Part shown: piece by piece, positions 24,265-35,900 of the stretch
Numbering within the stretch: position 1 is the first letter of the stretch
How the letters are laid out: each line of letters starts with the position of its first letter
Assembly: GCA_001692895.1 (NCBI GenBank)
Contig: KV748177.1
Coordinates: forward strand, 2,480,001-2,544,000
Source of the DNA: Cenococcum geophilum 1.58
Lineage: Eukaryota > Ascomycota > Dothideomycetes > Gloniales > Gloniaceae
DNA length: 64,000 nt
Reading direction: 5' to 3'
Notes under the pieces: model-generated
What the model was told of the DNA's origin: nothing
Database searches by the model: none
Seen by the model: only the letters and a program-made list of their open reading frames with translations
Made by a program: the position numbers and the translations under genes

Positions 24265-24650
24265 ATGGCAGAAGCAAGGCTTATTATTAAATTCCTTTAG
24301 TAGGTACTTAATAATTACTAAAAGTTATAGAAGGAAATTAAGGATGAAATTGTGTAGGGGTTAAATTAAGTTAAAATAATTGCCAAAATTGTATTGCTAA
24401 TATATCGTCAACTAACGATCTTTAGTACTGGCTCCCTTACTATATATATATAAAGGTTCCAGAGCCTGTTTTTAGAGTTAGAATCTTTAATTTATCCCTA
24501 TTTATAAACCCTCCTAATTAACAAAATGTTAGTTCCTTTAGATATACTCTAATAACTTCCTATAGTTAAAATACTACAATCTCCGACCCACTTTCTATCC
24601 AGCTAAGTAATTATAATTACTATATCCATATAATGCTTAGGGTATAACTA
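24265..24650 (+). pseudogene. Possible short relic frame
   Basis: From the ATG at 24265 a plus frame of about 125 codons has only RIP-type stops and a Leu/Ile/Gln-rich translation. No motif or homology was recognised. It sits just beyond the 3' end of the ferric-reductase relic on the other strand. A chance frame in AT-rich DNA cannot be excluded. Confidence 0.25.
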
Positions 24651-24749
24651 GTAAGCTATATTTACTAAATTATAAGAGGACTTTAGAGACTCTTAGGTAT
24701 CTAAGAAAATCTACCCCTCTAAATCCATTATATTAAGCGAACCTACACA

Positions 24750-26620
24750 CTTCCTCCAATATCCTTTAATCTCTTAAGATTAAACATACTCCTTAGCCGC
24801 CCGTTATATCCTCTAGGTAAGTATAAACAAAAGTCCAGTTCCTTTAAATAAATGTTCTTATCTAATATACGTTAAATAATCTCGCGAATCTTGTTGCTCG
24901 TCTTATTATTTATACATACTATTTTTATATTTAGCAGTAATTAAAAGGCGGACTAGTTATTATAACTTATAAGAAACCACTATATAACCCTTTTAACCTT
25001 TAATTTTAGATCTAATTAGACTTTTAGCGTTTATAATAGTGTATATTATACTAATACGCTCTCCAGGGTAAATAATATCTCCTTACTTTATTTAGCTAGA
25101 AAGATAGTTACTTAAGATAAAAAGCTGAATATCTAGAATCTAACACCTAATTAATATAAATACCTTATATTATATCTAGAAGTAAATAAACCTTATTAAT
25201 GTCTCTACTAAGCAGCTTTACTATTATGTTAGTAACCTAAGCCGCGTGCACTTTAGAGAGGTTATTAGCAAGTCATTCCTATAGAAGTGTAAGAGAGCTT
25301 ACGTTTAGAGTCTAATTCCCAAAATAAAGCGATCCTTTAGGTTTTTACTTTGTAATTATAGTATCCCTTTAGAAGCTAACCTGCTATTCTAATCCCTATA
25401 GCAAATAATAAGACCATCCCGTATAATTTGAGGTTAAGTTTATTTCTATACGGTCCCTTAATTACAGCTCTTATTTTAGAATTATAGATAAGATTATTAT
25501 TAGCGTATAAGAATAGGCTCCTAGTAAATCCACTCCTTTTCTAGATGATTAAAACTATAATATTATTGCCCTCGGCATCGCGATACTACTAGGATACGTA
25601 AAAGGGATATAACTGCGCAAATAAGGTATAGCTTACTCCTAAAATGTAGAGGTATATATACTGGCCAGCTTAAGGCTTTTAAGGCCTTAATAGTTAGATA
25701 TATATATAAACTGCATCCGGAACGGGTATCTCTCTCCTATAAGGTGTCTTAATAGCTATTTATCATATTCTTACTTAATTCAGCGGCTTTCTATACTTAA
25801 CGTTGCGGTATAGTACTTAACCAAATCGCAGGACAGCTATAAATATCTAAAGGCATATTGCTACAAATAAATATACCGCTAGCGGCGTTAATAACTCTTT
25901 AGATAGACTATAAAGATATATTGTAGCTATAACTATAGCGCCAAGTATTAGGTGGAGCTTTAAGAAGATTTTATAGGCGTATTAACGTATACTAGCGACA
26001 GAAGAGAGTAGCATAATAGCCATAGTAATAGCAGCCTAAAGAGCTCTATTAGCTTATATTTGCTTCCTAGAACTAAATCTAGCTTACTATTAGCGCCGCC
26101 ACATCTAAATATATACGTAGGTTAGGCTTCCGCAAAGATATAGCTACCGCCGTATAAATAAGGCCTTTAACTATAACCACTCTTCCTAACCATCGGTGTA
26201 TCTAGGCGTAGGTACTAAGCCTAATTCTATAGCGGCTAGCAATAAAATTTATCTGGGCCCCTAATAACAGTGGCGTAAGATTAATTATAGACATTAGTCC
26301 AGAGCGTCTTATTAGCCTAGAAATATCTTTAACTCAGACGGTAATGCAAAGAACGTTTACTACTAAGAATGCCAGAATTAAAACCGCGTTAAATAGCGTT
26401 GTCTTTCCAAAACCTCTTAAATATCAATAGATCTATAGATAAAATACGTACTTATAAAAATAAAATGTTGCGTAGATGCGGGCGAATTTAATAGTTTTTA
26501 ATAGCGGAGAAGCGGTGATAAATAAAGCTATAAGGCCTAAGCCCACTAAATACCATTGTGTGATATCTATAGTGAGTAAGAACGGTGATTTTTAAAGCCC
26601 ATAAGCGCGGCGTACGCTTA
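24750..26620 (-). pseudogene. Ferric reductase-like transmembrane oxidoreductase relic
   Basis: Reading the minus strand with two frame changes gives the fungal FRE order. A hydrophobic segment (WYLVGLGLIALF, about 26560) comes first, then FYFYKY-FYLQIYRYLRGFGK (about 26450). The haem-binding region follows, with QIHRWLGRVVIVKGLI (about 26210) and LKLHLILGAIVIATIYL (about 25960). The FAD-binding motif region is KPQAGQYIYL…LHPFYVS (about 25640), and the NAD(P)H part carries VLLF-A-G-I-IAGQL and RRIALFWEL (about 25420-25310). The C terminus is Y-LKELDFYLY-PRG near 24830. Such enzymes pass electrons from NADPH through FAD and two haems to ferric iron at the membrane. The frame changes could be introns or indels. 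Confidence 0.88.
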
Positions 26621-27117
26621 CTATCCGTGCTTTATATTTAACCGACTTCAGCTTAGAATATACTAACATTAGTTACACTTTAAAAAGGCAGGATAATGGA
26701 AATGGGTCCTTTGCTAAGAGTAGTAATATTATTAAATTGGCGGCAATTTGGTGTGCTAGATGGAGCCAACTTGTTCTAGTAGTAGATTAAGTACTTTTAT
26801 TAGTGGCGTCAAGTAGATTTAGGAGCTTTGGCGCTTTTAAAGCGCTAATACTATACCTAAAATAGAAGTCCTTAAGTAGTAACGGGTACGTGCATAGGGG
26901 GAAGTAGTTAGGGCAGTAAGGGGCATAAGCTTACGTGGTTACTACCTATATACGTATTATATATAGGCCTATCCCATTCTTCTATAGTATACTTTAATTA
27001 AATACAAGTTTAACAAGTCTAAAATTATATCTATTTTTTTTTCTTTTAATACCTAAAATATGCTAAGACTTGCTATAAATAGTATATATCAAAACTGGAG
27101 CGCTACGGCGCTTAGTA
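26621..27117. other. RIP-degraded spacer up to the LINE insertion
   Basis: No motif-bearing frame was seen. A T-run lies near 27033. The right end (27105-27129), joined across the LINE to 29257, forms an imperfect palindrome built from GTGGATTTA and TAAATCTAC. Confidence 0.35.
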
Positions 27118-27129
27118 GATGGAGTGGAT
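27118..27129. repeat. Target-site duplication, left copy
   Basis: GATGGAGTGGAT, identical to 29245-29256 on the far side of the poly(A) tail. A 13th matching A at the outer edge is ambiguous because the right copy follows the A-run. Confidence 0.9.
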
Positions 27130-27511
27130 AAAAACCTTCACCGCACATGCAACCTTACCAAAAGGTAGCGCCACACTCTAAAACTTACGCATACCCATCT
27201 TACCATCAAAAACAATTGATTTTCCAACTTTCAAGACCTAATTCCTACCGCCTAGCGAGCTAGAGGTGGATTTATTTGTCATTTTACCCCCTTATCCCAA
27301 CAGAAAATTTTCTCTAGGGGTGGTCCTAGCTTATAAGCGAGGCACGGACAGGAACACCAAAACCACTACTACTACCACCAATACCAATACCAATAGGGGC
27401 TAGTCTTTCTACTCCCTTTTAGCCTAATCTCCCCAGAAATCTTCTAGTAGGATTAGTAAGGAGAAAGGTATAAGGGTAGAAAAAAAAAAAACTAGGAAAC
27501 CCCCCTATAAG

Positions 27512-28888
27512 ATGCCAAAGTCTAATAGGCATAAAAAAAAACCTCCTATAGAAATAAGTGATAATGAGTCTACGACTACATTCACTTTTTCTGCCCCTTC
27601 TCCTTCTCCTGGCCTATTTGGGACAGGAGAAAAAAGAGGACATCCTCAGTCTTCTACTGAAAAAGAAAACCAAAAACCTGCAAAAAAGACAACAAAATTA
27701 ATGACTTTTACGGCTGGTATACCTAGTATATCTTTCCCTCCCCTTTCTCCTAAACAACACCTACAAAAGGCCCTAGAAAGCCTAATACAGGCCTATAAAG
27801 GGCTAGAAGAAGAAGAAAAAGAAGAAGAAAAAGAACAAGTTAAACAGCTAGAGGACTATACACGGAGTATTCTAGCAGGAGAAAATCCCTTTATAAAAGG
27901 AAAAGAAAAGGCAAAAGATATCCTACAAGGATTAGTCGAAGAAGTAAGAGCTCTCCGTAAGGAGGTAGCTCCTACTAAGGAAACCTACGCAGAGAGACTA
28001 AAGAAGAACCTCCCTTCCTCGTCCCCCCTGCCCTCCTTACCAACACTATCTCCTGCCCCTTCTACTTCTACTAGAAGTAAGAAAAAGCAGCTACAAGAAA
28101 GGAAGCTAGTCCTTATTACAGACCAAAAGGACCAACCTCTAGATACCTTCTCTATACGAAACAAAGTCAATCAACTATTTACATTAAAACTGCAAGTAGA
28201 AAAACCTGTTTTAGCATCCATAGCTAGAACTAAAGGAAAACAAAATATTCTTCTTACAACTACGGAAGAGTATAATGCGGATTTCCTAGTTAAATACAAG
28301 GAAATCTGGCATAATTGCTTTACTTTTTAAAGAGAACAAAAACTAGAACCATGGGTTCAAATTATAGCCCATGGGGTTCCTACCCTACCTTTCCTAGGAG
28401 AAGGAGGCTCTAAGCTTCTAAAAGAAGAAATTGAGACCTTTAATCCTATAAGGATACAAGGACTACCTAGATGGATCTTATCTAGTGTAAAAAGACACGA
28501 TCCACAGACCAGATTCGGCTCTATAGTTTTTACTATAGAAAACGAAGAAAAAAGACAAGAAATCCTTAAGCAAAAAGAGATATCAATTGCAGGTACAGCT
28601 ACTAAGGTAGTAAAATACCTCGAAGTCTCTCCTACTACGCAGTGTACGAGCTGCCAAAAATTTGGCCATATAGGAGACAGGTGCTCTACTAGGGCCTGTA
28701 GATACTGTGCGGCTGCACATTTATCTAAAGACCATTCCTGTTCTACCTGTATAATAACAGGCAAGCCTTGCCAGCATACTACCCCTCTTTGCATTAATTG
28801 TAAAGAAAAACACTTTGCTAATAGTAAAGACTGCGAGACTCTTAAAGCTGCTAAACTAGTACGCGAAGAAGATTCTATGGAAGAATAA
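27512..28888 (+). pseudogene. LINE ORF1 (gag-like nucleic-acid-binding protein)
   Basis: The ATG at 27512 opens a frame of 458 codons broken by a single TAA at 28328-28330, exactly what one CAA-to-TAA RIP event would give; the frame then runs to TAA 28886-28888. The N terminus is Ser/Pro/Lys-rich with a Glu/Lys coiled-coil stretch at residues 90-115. The middle has the Tad ORF1 motifs LTTTEEYNADFL and W-x-I-x-HGVP. The C terminus holds zinc knuckles, first CTSCQKFGHIGDRC (C-x2-C-x4-H-x4-C), then Cys/His clusters ending CINCKEKHFANSKDC. ORF1 proteins coat the element RNA and act as chaperones. The minus-strand frames at 27985-28170 and 28357-28794 are shadows. Confidence 0.95.
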
Positions 28889-29055
28889 AAACAGATAGGA
28901 TTCTAGAAGGAGGCAACTCCTACTAGGCTCTTAAAATGATATTAGAGAGCAAAAGGACAGAAATAAATTGCAAAAGGACAGGGACAGGGGTTAGGATTTC
29001 TTATAGTTTTTCTTACCATTTTCTCATTCCCTAGTAGTTGTAGTATCTTAGTATT

Positions 29056-29102
29056 TTACTAGGAAACTATAAACTCCTAATTTAGGGGTTTATAAACTAC
29101 TA
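29056..29102. other. Hairpin in the LINE 3' untranslated region
   Basis: TATAAACTCCTAA at 29068-29080 and TTAGGGGTTTATA at 29082-29094 pair over 12 of 13 positions around one base, and partial pairing extends to CTAG on both sides. It lies about 130 bp upstream of the poly(A) tail, where some LINEs carry a stem recognised by their reverse transcriptase. Confidence 0.55.
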
Positions 29103-29244
29103 GGACATAGCTACTAGTATATATTAAGCTGCCTAGAAAGGATTTATGTATATAGAACTATAGCGCCATAGCCTAGAGGCTGCATGCGCAGTATTGTACG
29201 TAGTATAATACAACGGACCTAAAAAAAAAAAAAAAAAAAAAAAA

Positions 29245-29256
29245 GATGGAGTGGAT
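29245..29256. repeat. Target-site duplication, right copy
   Basis: Identical to 27118-27129 and directly after the A24 tail. Removing the element and one copy restores a palindromic GTGGATTT…AAATCTAC target. Confidence 0.9.
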
Positions 29257-30210
29257 TTTACCTTAAATCTACGCCACGCTAATCTAACAAGATCACCGGC
29301 TAAGAGCCTTAAGCTTTTTTTAGAAATAGAATTTTCGCTAATATACGGCCGGCGATCTAAGACTGGAGGATTAGGAACATTCGTATACTTTATAGTATAC
29401 ACTATAATAAAGCAGAAGCAGTTAGTTAAACTTTATAATAAGCAACTAAAGAGACGGTTAGATAGCCTAAAAAGTAAATACTACCAGTATAGAAAGCTAG
29501 AAAATATTAATTTAGCATTAATTATCCAGAACCGTAAAAAAAAAGAGATCTATATATACATATTAATAGATCTAGAGTTATAGTAGCCGTCTAAGGAGTA
29601 AGTTATAAGTAGGTAGCTAAGTTATAGGTATTTTCACTTCTAACGTTTAGTAAGTAGCTAGCGCATCCTAAGTCTATAAACGAGCTACCTATAGATATAG
29701 AGAGAATTAGGTTAGGAAAGTATTTAAGGCCTATAAGTATAGCTAGGAAGAAGAGATTAAAAAAGGTTAAGGAAGCGATTATATCTAGGGAATTAATATC
29801 TAAAGAACGGTAGATATCGGAAACAAATCTACCTAAAAGATTAGTTGTAAAAGACGCACTAATCTTTCTAAAACTGCTATTGTTTAATTTAACTATACTA
29901 AAGAGGAGAAAAGTATAAGCGGGTTTCCTTCGGCGTCTTCTATATTAGGACCGTGGTTATTAGGGGTTAAATAAAGGAGGCAATAGTAAGGGTGTAGCCT
30001 TAGGCTTAATAGATTAGAGGGGAGTAAGGAAGTATATAATTAGAGTTATAAGATAAGTTAGAAATTAGCGTATAATAAAACATAAAAGTATCTATTACGA
30101 CTTAGGTTTGTAGGTAAGAGAATATAGTTACATTAAGTAGGCAGCACCTCTCGTGTTCCGCTATAGGGAACTTTGCAGTATACGTAATAAAATAACCACT
30201 ACCTAACTCC
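29257..30210 (+). pseudogene. Unidentified basic protein relic at the LINE target site
   Basis: A plus frame, open from 29251 to 29583 and then continuing through RIP stops to about 30200, codes a Lys/Arg/Gln/Leu-rich protein of about 315 codons (LYNKQLKRRLDSLKSKYYQYRKLEN near 29430-29505). Its apparent start lies in the duplicated target sequence, so the true N terminus may have been separated by the LINE. The last part (29960-30220) is repeated at 39330-39640, so this is a dispersed repeat family. No function can be assigned. Confidence 0.4.
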
Positions 30211-30220
30211 ACTATTACTA
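29960..30220 (+). repeat. Dispersed repeat, first copy
   Basis: Matches 39330-39640 in the same orientation. Shared anchors include TATTAGGGG/TATTAAGGGG, GTAAGGGNGTAGC, TTAGAGTTNTAA, GTAGGTAAGAGA/ATAGGCGAGAGA and ATAACCACTA. Differences are mainly RIP-type. Confidence 0.6.
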
Positions 30221-31749
30221 TTATTAATAATAACAACAACGTCATTTTCGAGTCGTAAGCTAACATAGCACCATTTACCTAAGTATTTAAACCCTTATAT
30301 ACCGCGCTAAAAGCTCCACATCAGACGGTTTATAAGCGCTCTACCTGCCTTAGTTAATCTCATTCTACCTATATAATCTTAAAACGTTAAAACTAAACTA
30401 AACCCTTATTATACGGCATAATTAGCATATTAAGCACCTTAACAGACTTCCTATATAATAACCCCTTAGGGTACTAAGGTATTAGAGGTTATAAAGGGCA
30501 TAGATATAGTTAATATAAAGATAAATAGGGAATAACTTAAGGGCTAGTTAATTTGGCTCTAAAGGCCATAGATAGAGTTAATACTAAAACTTAAAGGGGA
30601 CGTTAAAGGTGTTATAAAATCACTTAAGGAACGCCTCTAGAGCTAGGTTAACAAGGTTAAAAGTATATTAATATAATATAGCAATTTAAAAATACCTAGA
30701 TGATCCTATCTAACCTATTACAGCGCCTATTTAAAATCGGAAATAGCTAGAGAGTGTCTTAGGTTTTAGCAACGTGGGGCCTATAGTATAGTAACCTCTA
30801 ACGTCTAGGCGATTTTATACAGCAGAATATAAGGTAGAGACGGATAATAGGTCTAAGTTAAGAGGGATTAAGAGAAGAGAACAATTTACAATAATATAGT
30901 GGAATCGCTTATTTTATAAGACGAAGGTGGTAAAAGGCAGAATAGGATAACGCGGGTAGAGCTATAAGCGACGTTTATTTCTAAGAGGACTTGGGGAGAG
31001 ATTTTAGAACAACGTACCGCTATATTAGGACGAAGGATATCTTTTACGGTGTAGTGCTTAGATAGAGGGCTACTTTAGATTTAACGGATCACTAGCATAT
31101 CCGCGATTTTCCCCAAAAGCGGTCCCGTTAAAGGGCTAAAATTAGACCCTAAATATAACCCAATATAAATAAGTTATGCTTAGATGGCAGTAGATCTACT
31201 CTATATGCACTATAACCTTATAAGAACCTAAACATTAATTTATTCTATCCTTTATCTTATAGCATTTCGCTATATTACTAACATATATATTTCGCTTCCT
31301 TTTAATAGCTTTTCTATACCACTAAGGTCTTACCCATACTTAGAATAAACAACTTACGGTTATTAAAAATAGGATCTTTATAGGGGCTAATAGTTACCCT
31401 TATAGATATGTCTCTTAAACTAATCCCAGCTTTAATAATAATATAATAACTTATCTATTACCGCCATTAGCCTTAGGAAGAATAAGGGTAGATAGCTTAA
31501 ATCTTCTATATACTCTAATACAGAGGATAGCTAATTAAATAGTGAATTTTCTATAACTTTAGGTCTCGTTAGGGGCTTATATAGCTATAAAGTATCTTAA
31601 AAATAGACATATTACTCTACCGTAAAACTAGCTAGGTAAACTAATAGCGGCTAGAATAGTTTACGTTTTTAGAACAACCTAGCTAAGTAGCAGTAAAGTA
31701 TTAACGGACGTACTATAGTGGATAGTAGACGGCGCTGGCGGTGACCAGA
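30221..31749. other. Degraded region with a weak plus-strand frame
   Basis: About 100 codons near 30870-31160 (plus) read coherently through RIP stops (KRTWGEILEQRTAILGRR), but no family is recognised. The rest has no supported frame. Boundaries and strand are uncertain. Confidence 0.3.
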
Positions 31750-32970
31750 GAGGAAAACTCTTAACTACTTAGAACTTTAATAATAACAAATGCTATTAAA
31801 TTAATAATAGCGACCTCTCTATAGTATATTAGAAGAAGTTTCCTAACCTAACTCTTAGTTAGCCCGGATCTATTAACGAATAGTAATATAAGACTAATCT
31901 TATTATCCCTACGGATCTGCAACCCAATTCTACGTATATAGTATACTAGGTATAGCAATGGCTAATAAAATCCGGCGCTCTGGGACTGCCTAATAGGAAA
32001 AATAAGTACTATATAACCTACTCTAACCTTAATATTATTGCCGGTCCTATCTAAGGGGAGCCGTTAAACCTACTCCCGTAGCAGAACCCCTAAATTACTA
32101 CTATTTCCAACTTCTAATCCCGCACCGTATATACTACTAATCCTCTTTTAACCAGTAGCGTCTTAGCTAGTAGGTTCTAGATAATTTTAAGGGCTAAAGT
32201 AGGTAATTATAGATATAGCAAATAGTACAACTAATAGATAGCAATTATCCCTTCGCACGTAATTTGCGTCTATTTATTATTAATAAAAACTGGCCAATTA
32301 AATTAACTAAATCAAATCGTTTATACTTAGAAATTCTAGTATTCCTATACGGACCAACTTAGAGATAGACATCACCGTTTAAAGGGATAGTTTTTATAAT
32401 TCTGCAGTCGTTTCCCTTAGTATATTACTCTCCTTACGTATATCTTATTTCCGTTTATAATTATTAAATATACTACTCTACTCTAGGATTTAGTAATTTA
32501 AAAAGCCGGCAGCTGTTAGAAATTTTCTTATTAACTTATATCTAAAAATAGTAGCGAGAATTAGCCCTTATAGCTAGGGTAAACTATTTTTATTATAATA
32601 AGGGACTAGTTCTAGTCCCGTCTAACCTTATATAGAAGTTTAAGGGGTTATCCTATCTATAAAGAGGCTGTCGGCCTATCCTATATCTTGCTCTCTAGAT
32701 TAATCGCTATCCAAAATACAGCTCCTTCCGTTATTTGTCGCTCTAATAGCTCCAATTATTCTAGGGTCCTAAGATTAGTACAATTGCTCTACTAATAGAC
32801 TTCCGAATATTATTATAGATGCTGGTTAAAGAGCTAATAGCCCAGTAGTGGAATTATTCCTTCCGCTATTTGTTGACTGCGTTAGCGCCTAACCCCAATT
32901 CTAACCCCAATTTCTATTACTAGGAGGTACTAAAGGACACCCCCCTACCCCCCTAGCCCACCTAATAACT
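31750..32970 (+). pseudogene. Unidentified single-frame relic
   Basis: One plus frame of about 400 codons is broken only by TAA/TAG. Well-preserved pieces include NLIIPTDLQPNSTYIVYQVQ (about 31890-31950) and YRSLRGYPIYKEAVGLSYIL (about 32625-32690); the end is Pro-rich. The frame overlaps the beginning of the patatin frame, which is in another phase, so its 3' end is uncertain. Nothing in it matches a family I know. Its position between ferric-reductase and patatin relics makes it a candidate cargo gene. Confidence 0.45.
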
Positions 32971-35900
32971 TTTTAAGCTAACAAGCTCCTAGAGCCGCTC
33001 CTTATAGGCCTAAATATCCCTAATTCTGCCAGTGACCTTATAATCACTAGAGTATTTAATTAGAATGGGTTTACCGGAACCGATGCTACTCTTCGCATAG
33101 CGAAGTTCTTTCCTCTTAATGGAGTTAGCTACCAAGTAATTATATCTAAAGGAGAGTTAATAGATCTTTTTAGTGCAATACCCGTAGATCTAGGTGTAGA
33201 TAGTAGGGTTATACCTATTAAGTTCGTAACCTATATATATCTCCTCCAAGTTATACCAGCCATCCCCTAAACATCTTATTGTTAAGAACGTTAGTAAATA
33301 TCTTAAACTTTTCTACCTAGCGAACCGCTTCTTTTAAGAGACTAATACTCTTATTTCAATTACTATTAAAGCTAATAGAATGCCCAAAGATGGTTTAAAT
33401 AGTCTTTCTCTATTAAAATAAATTGTATCAATTGCTTAATTCTCTAATCTATTAAGAAATGCGGGGATAACACCATTAATCTATGGCATTGCCTAAACGT
33501 TAAGGGGTTTAAAGAGCCAATGGAATAGTATTATGGCTGCCCTAATAAAACACCTATACTAAGTTTATATAAAGACTATTATTAAAGGCACTTCTAGGCT
33601 AAAGACGCGGAGGTAATATATAAGCTACTTATCTATCTAATAAACACTAAATATGGAGAGTAGGTTTAGTAGAAGTAGTAACTAAAAGAGGTAATTCTTC
33701 TCTTATAGGAGAGAGTCGCCCCATGCCGTACTCCTATAAGTACGGATATAGGAAATCTCTAGGCATTTTAACTCTATTGTCTAAGGATCTCTCTTTAGGG
33801 AGCTTAACTATATAAGCTAATGCGTAAGTAACTTCTAAGCTCGCACTAGCGTAGTAATAGTAATAAATCTATATAACGGACTTAGGGCAATAAAACCCCG
33901 TTACTTTTATTATACTTTTAATTTTTCTACAATCGGGTCTTAAGCAAATATGCTCTTCTACATTTTGGCTAGGTGCTATAGTATAACCTTTCTAGTATCT
34001 CCGTGATCGACGTCTATTACAAAGAGAGCATCGCGGAATAGTCGAATTTCTAATCTTAGAACATTCCAAGTCGCTAAGTTTATCGCTAGGTACGTTTAGT
34101 ATTAGTCATTTTTAAATAAATAAGGTGGACCTAGTTAAAGGTTATTTAGACCCTTTATATTAGCTAGGTAACTTACTTAATTTTATAATTAGGTTAGGTA
34201 GAATTATACTTACGATCCATTTTAAATATAGAGCTCTATATATAAAGTAAAGAAATTATAGGTTCTTACACCATTTTCATTAGCTATTAAAACACGCATT
34301 AACTAGTAAAGGAACTGTAGGGACCAGTTTTAGGTACCCTTAAGAGAGCCCTGTCTTGGTCCCCCGCTACTAAAAATAAAGGACCCGAAATTGCTACTTC
34401 TAACTTTATAGAAGCCCGTTTTTAGGCCTTATTAGAACAATATTTATTACGCATAGATCCTAAGGGCTGTATATCTAGCTACGTCTTCCTATTATAACTC
34501 CATTAATATACTTAAAACAGCCGGTCTACTCTCTTAATTATAAAGCGTTGTCACTATACCTACTAGCTAAGTCTCTGCACCTAAGGCAATAAAATTACTC
34601 TTTTAGAATCGGACAGGCTCTAGACTCTTACTAATTATATTCCTAATCCCAATATACAACCTAGTCTATTTGTACTAATCGGTAATTTAGCGAAATTAGT
34701 CACCCTCTAAGAGCTATTTAGGGTAAAGAGGGCGCGAAAGTTTATAAATAAGCGAAGCATAGGCGAGATACATCTCCACCTTAACCTATCTAGCATTTTT
34801 TACAGCAGACCGGTACTTCTTATAAATAGCGATCTTCCTAAACAAAGTCTTAGGGGAAAGATAGTTATAGCTAATAAGTACTATAAAACAATACGGTAAA
34901 CTATTTAAAGAACCCGAGCTGGGCCATCTAGCCTTTCTCTAAATAAAATCACAAATAGCATCTACACCTACCTACTTTTTCCTTTTGCAGATATCTTCTA
35001 CTTCTTTTATACTAATCTTAGTTTTTTTAGACAGATTGCCCGCCACATTACTACGTAGTTAGAGAAAGGCCACTTATTAACCCTTCTAAAGAGTACGTAC
35101 CTAAGGGTAGTAATTATAACTAAGAAGATACCTCTGGGAGCAGAAAGTGAGGCTAAAGAGGCCTTTCTATAGTTGTTAGGAGAGGAAACAATAAAGGATC
35201 TGTCTAAGCTAATATCAGCAATTAATATAGTCGCTCTTTTCCCAAACGGCATAATATCTGTCGATACTTACTATAGACGCCTAAAAGAGCGTCTAATGGA
35301 TAGTTTAGATTAAGTGCGAAAGAGTAGAGAAGATAGACAAACTTTATTCTCTATAACTTATTTCGCCGCCTTTCTCAAGTACGCCTATAGGCACTTTTTA
35401 GAAACTATTAATAAACCCTTCGATTTTATTAGAGCGTTAAGGATCTATAACCCCGTTGCTTCTAACCTAGTAGAACATCTATTAAATTTCCTAAAATATA
35501 TTAAGTTAACTAATAAGCTAACGGAGTTTATAGTTCTAATAACTGCTTCTAGTTTTTTTCTAGATAGCTACCCGCCTAAAGCACATAGTAAGTATTACCC
35601 CGCTAGAAAATTAAGTCATGCTAACTTTAATATAGCGTTTAAACTTAAAACTATATTTAATATAATTTACAAGGACGTCTTCTACTAGGTAAGTAAGGCT
35701 CGAGTTATAGCCTTTAAGCAGTCTAACCATGTCATTCTATAAAGTGGCTTTATTAATATGGTCGAAAACTAATTCGTCTACTGCTTTTAGCAATTTACTT
35801 ATAATAATATAACTGCTATAGAAATTTATAAGAGCAACCTTATACGATTCCGAGATAGATGGCGCTATATATAGAGTAGCAATATATATTTATCTTGTTT

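Larger units (their letters stand above)
27130..29244 (+). mobile_element. Non-LTR retrotransposon carrying only ORF1
   Basis: A 2,115-bp insertion bounded by a 12-bp target-site duplication and ending in 24 A residues, the signature of target-primed reverse transcription. It has a 382-bp leader, ORF1 (27512-28888, Tad-type gag-like protein with zinc knuckles) and a 332-bp trailer, but no endonuclease or reverse-transcriptase ORF2. CpA and TpG are plentiful, unlike the flanks, so it arrived after the main RIP wave. It must have been mobilised by enzymes from another element. It could be a bona fide ORF1-only non-autonomous family, comparable to mammalian HAL1, or a one-off internal deletion. 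Confidence 0.92.

Noticed and set aside
35007-35252. 81-codon minus-strand ORF
   Set aside because: Antisense shadow within the single-frame patatin relic.
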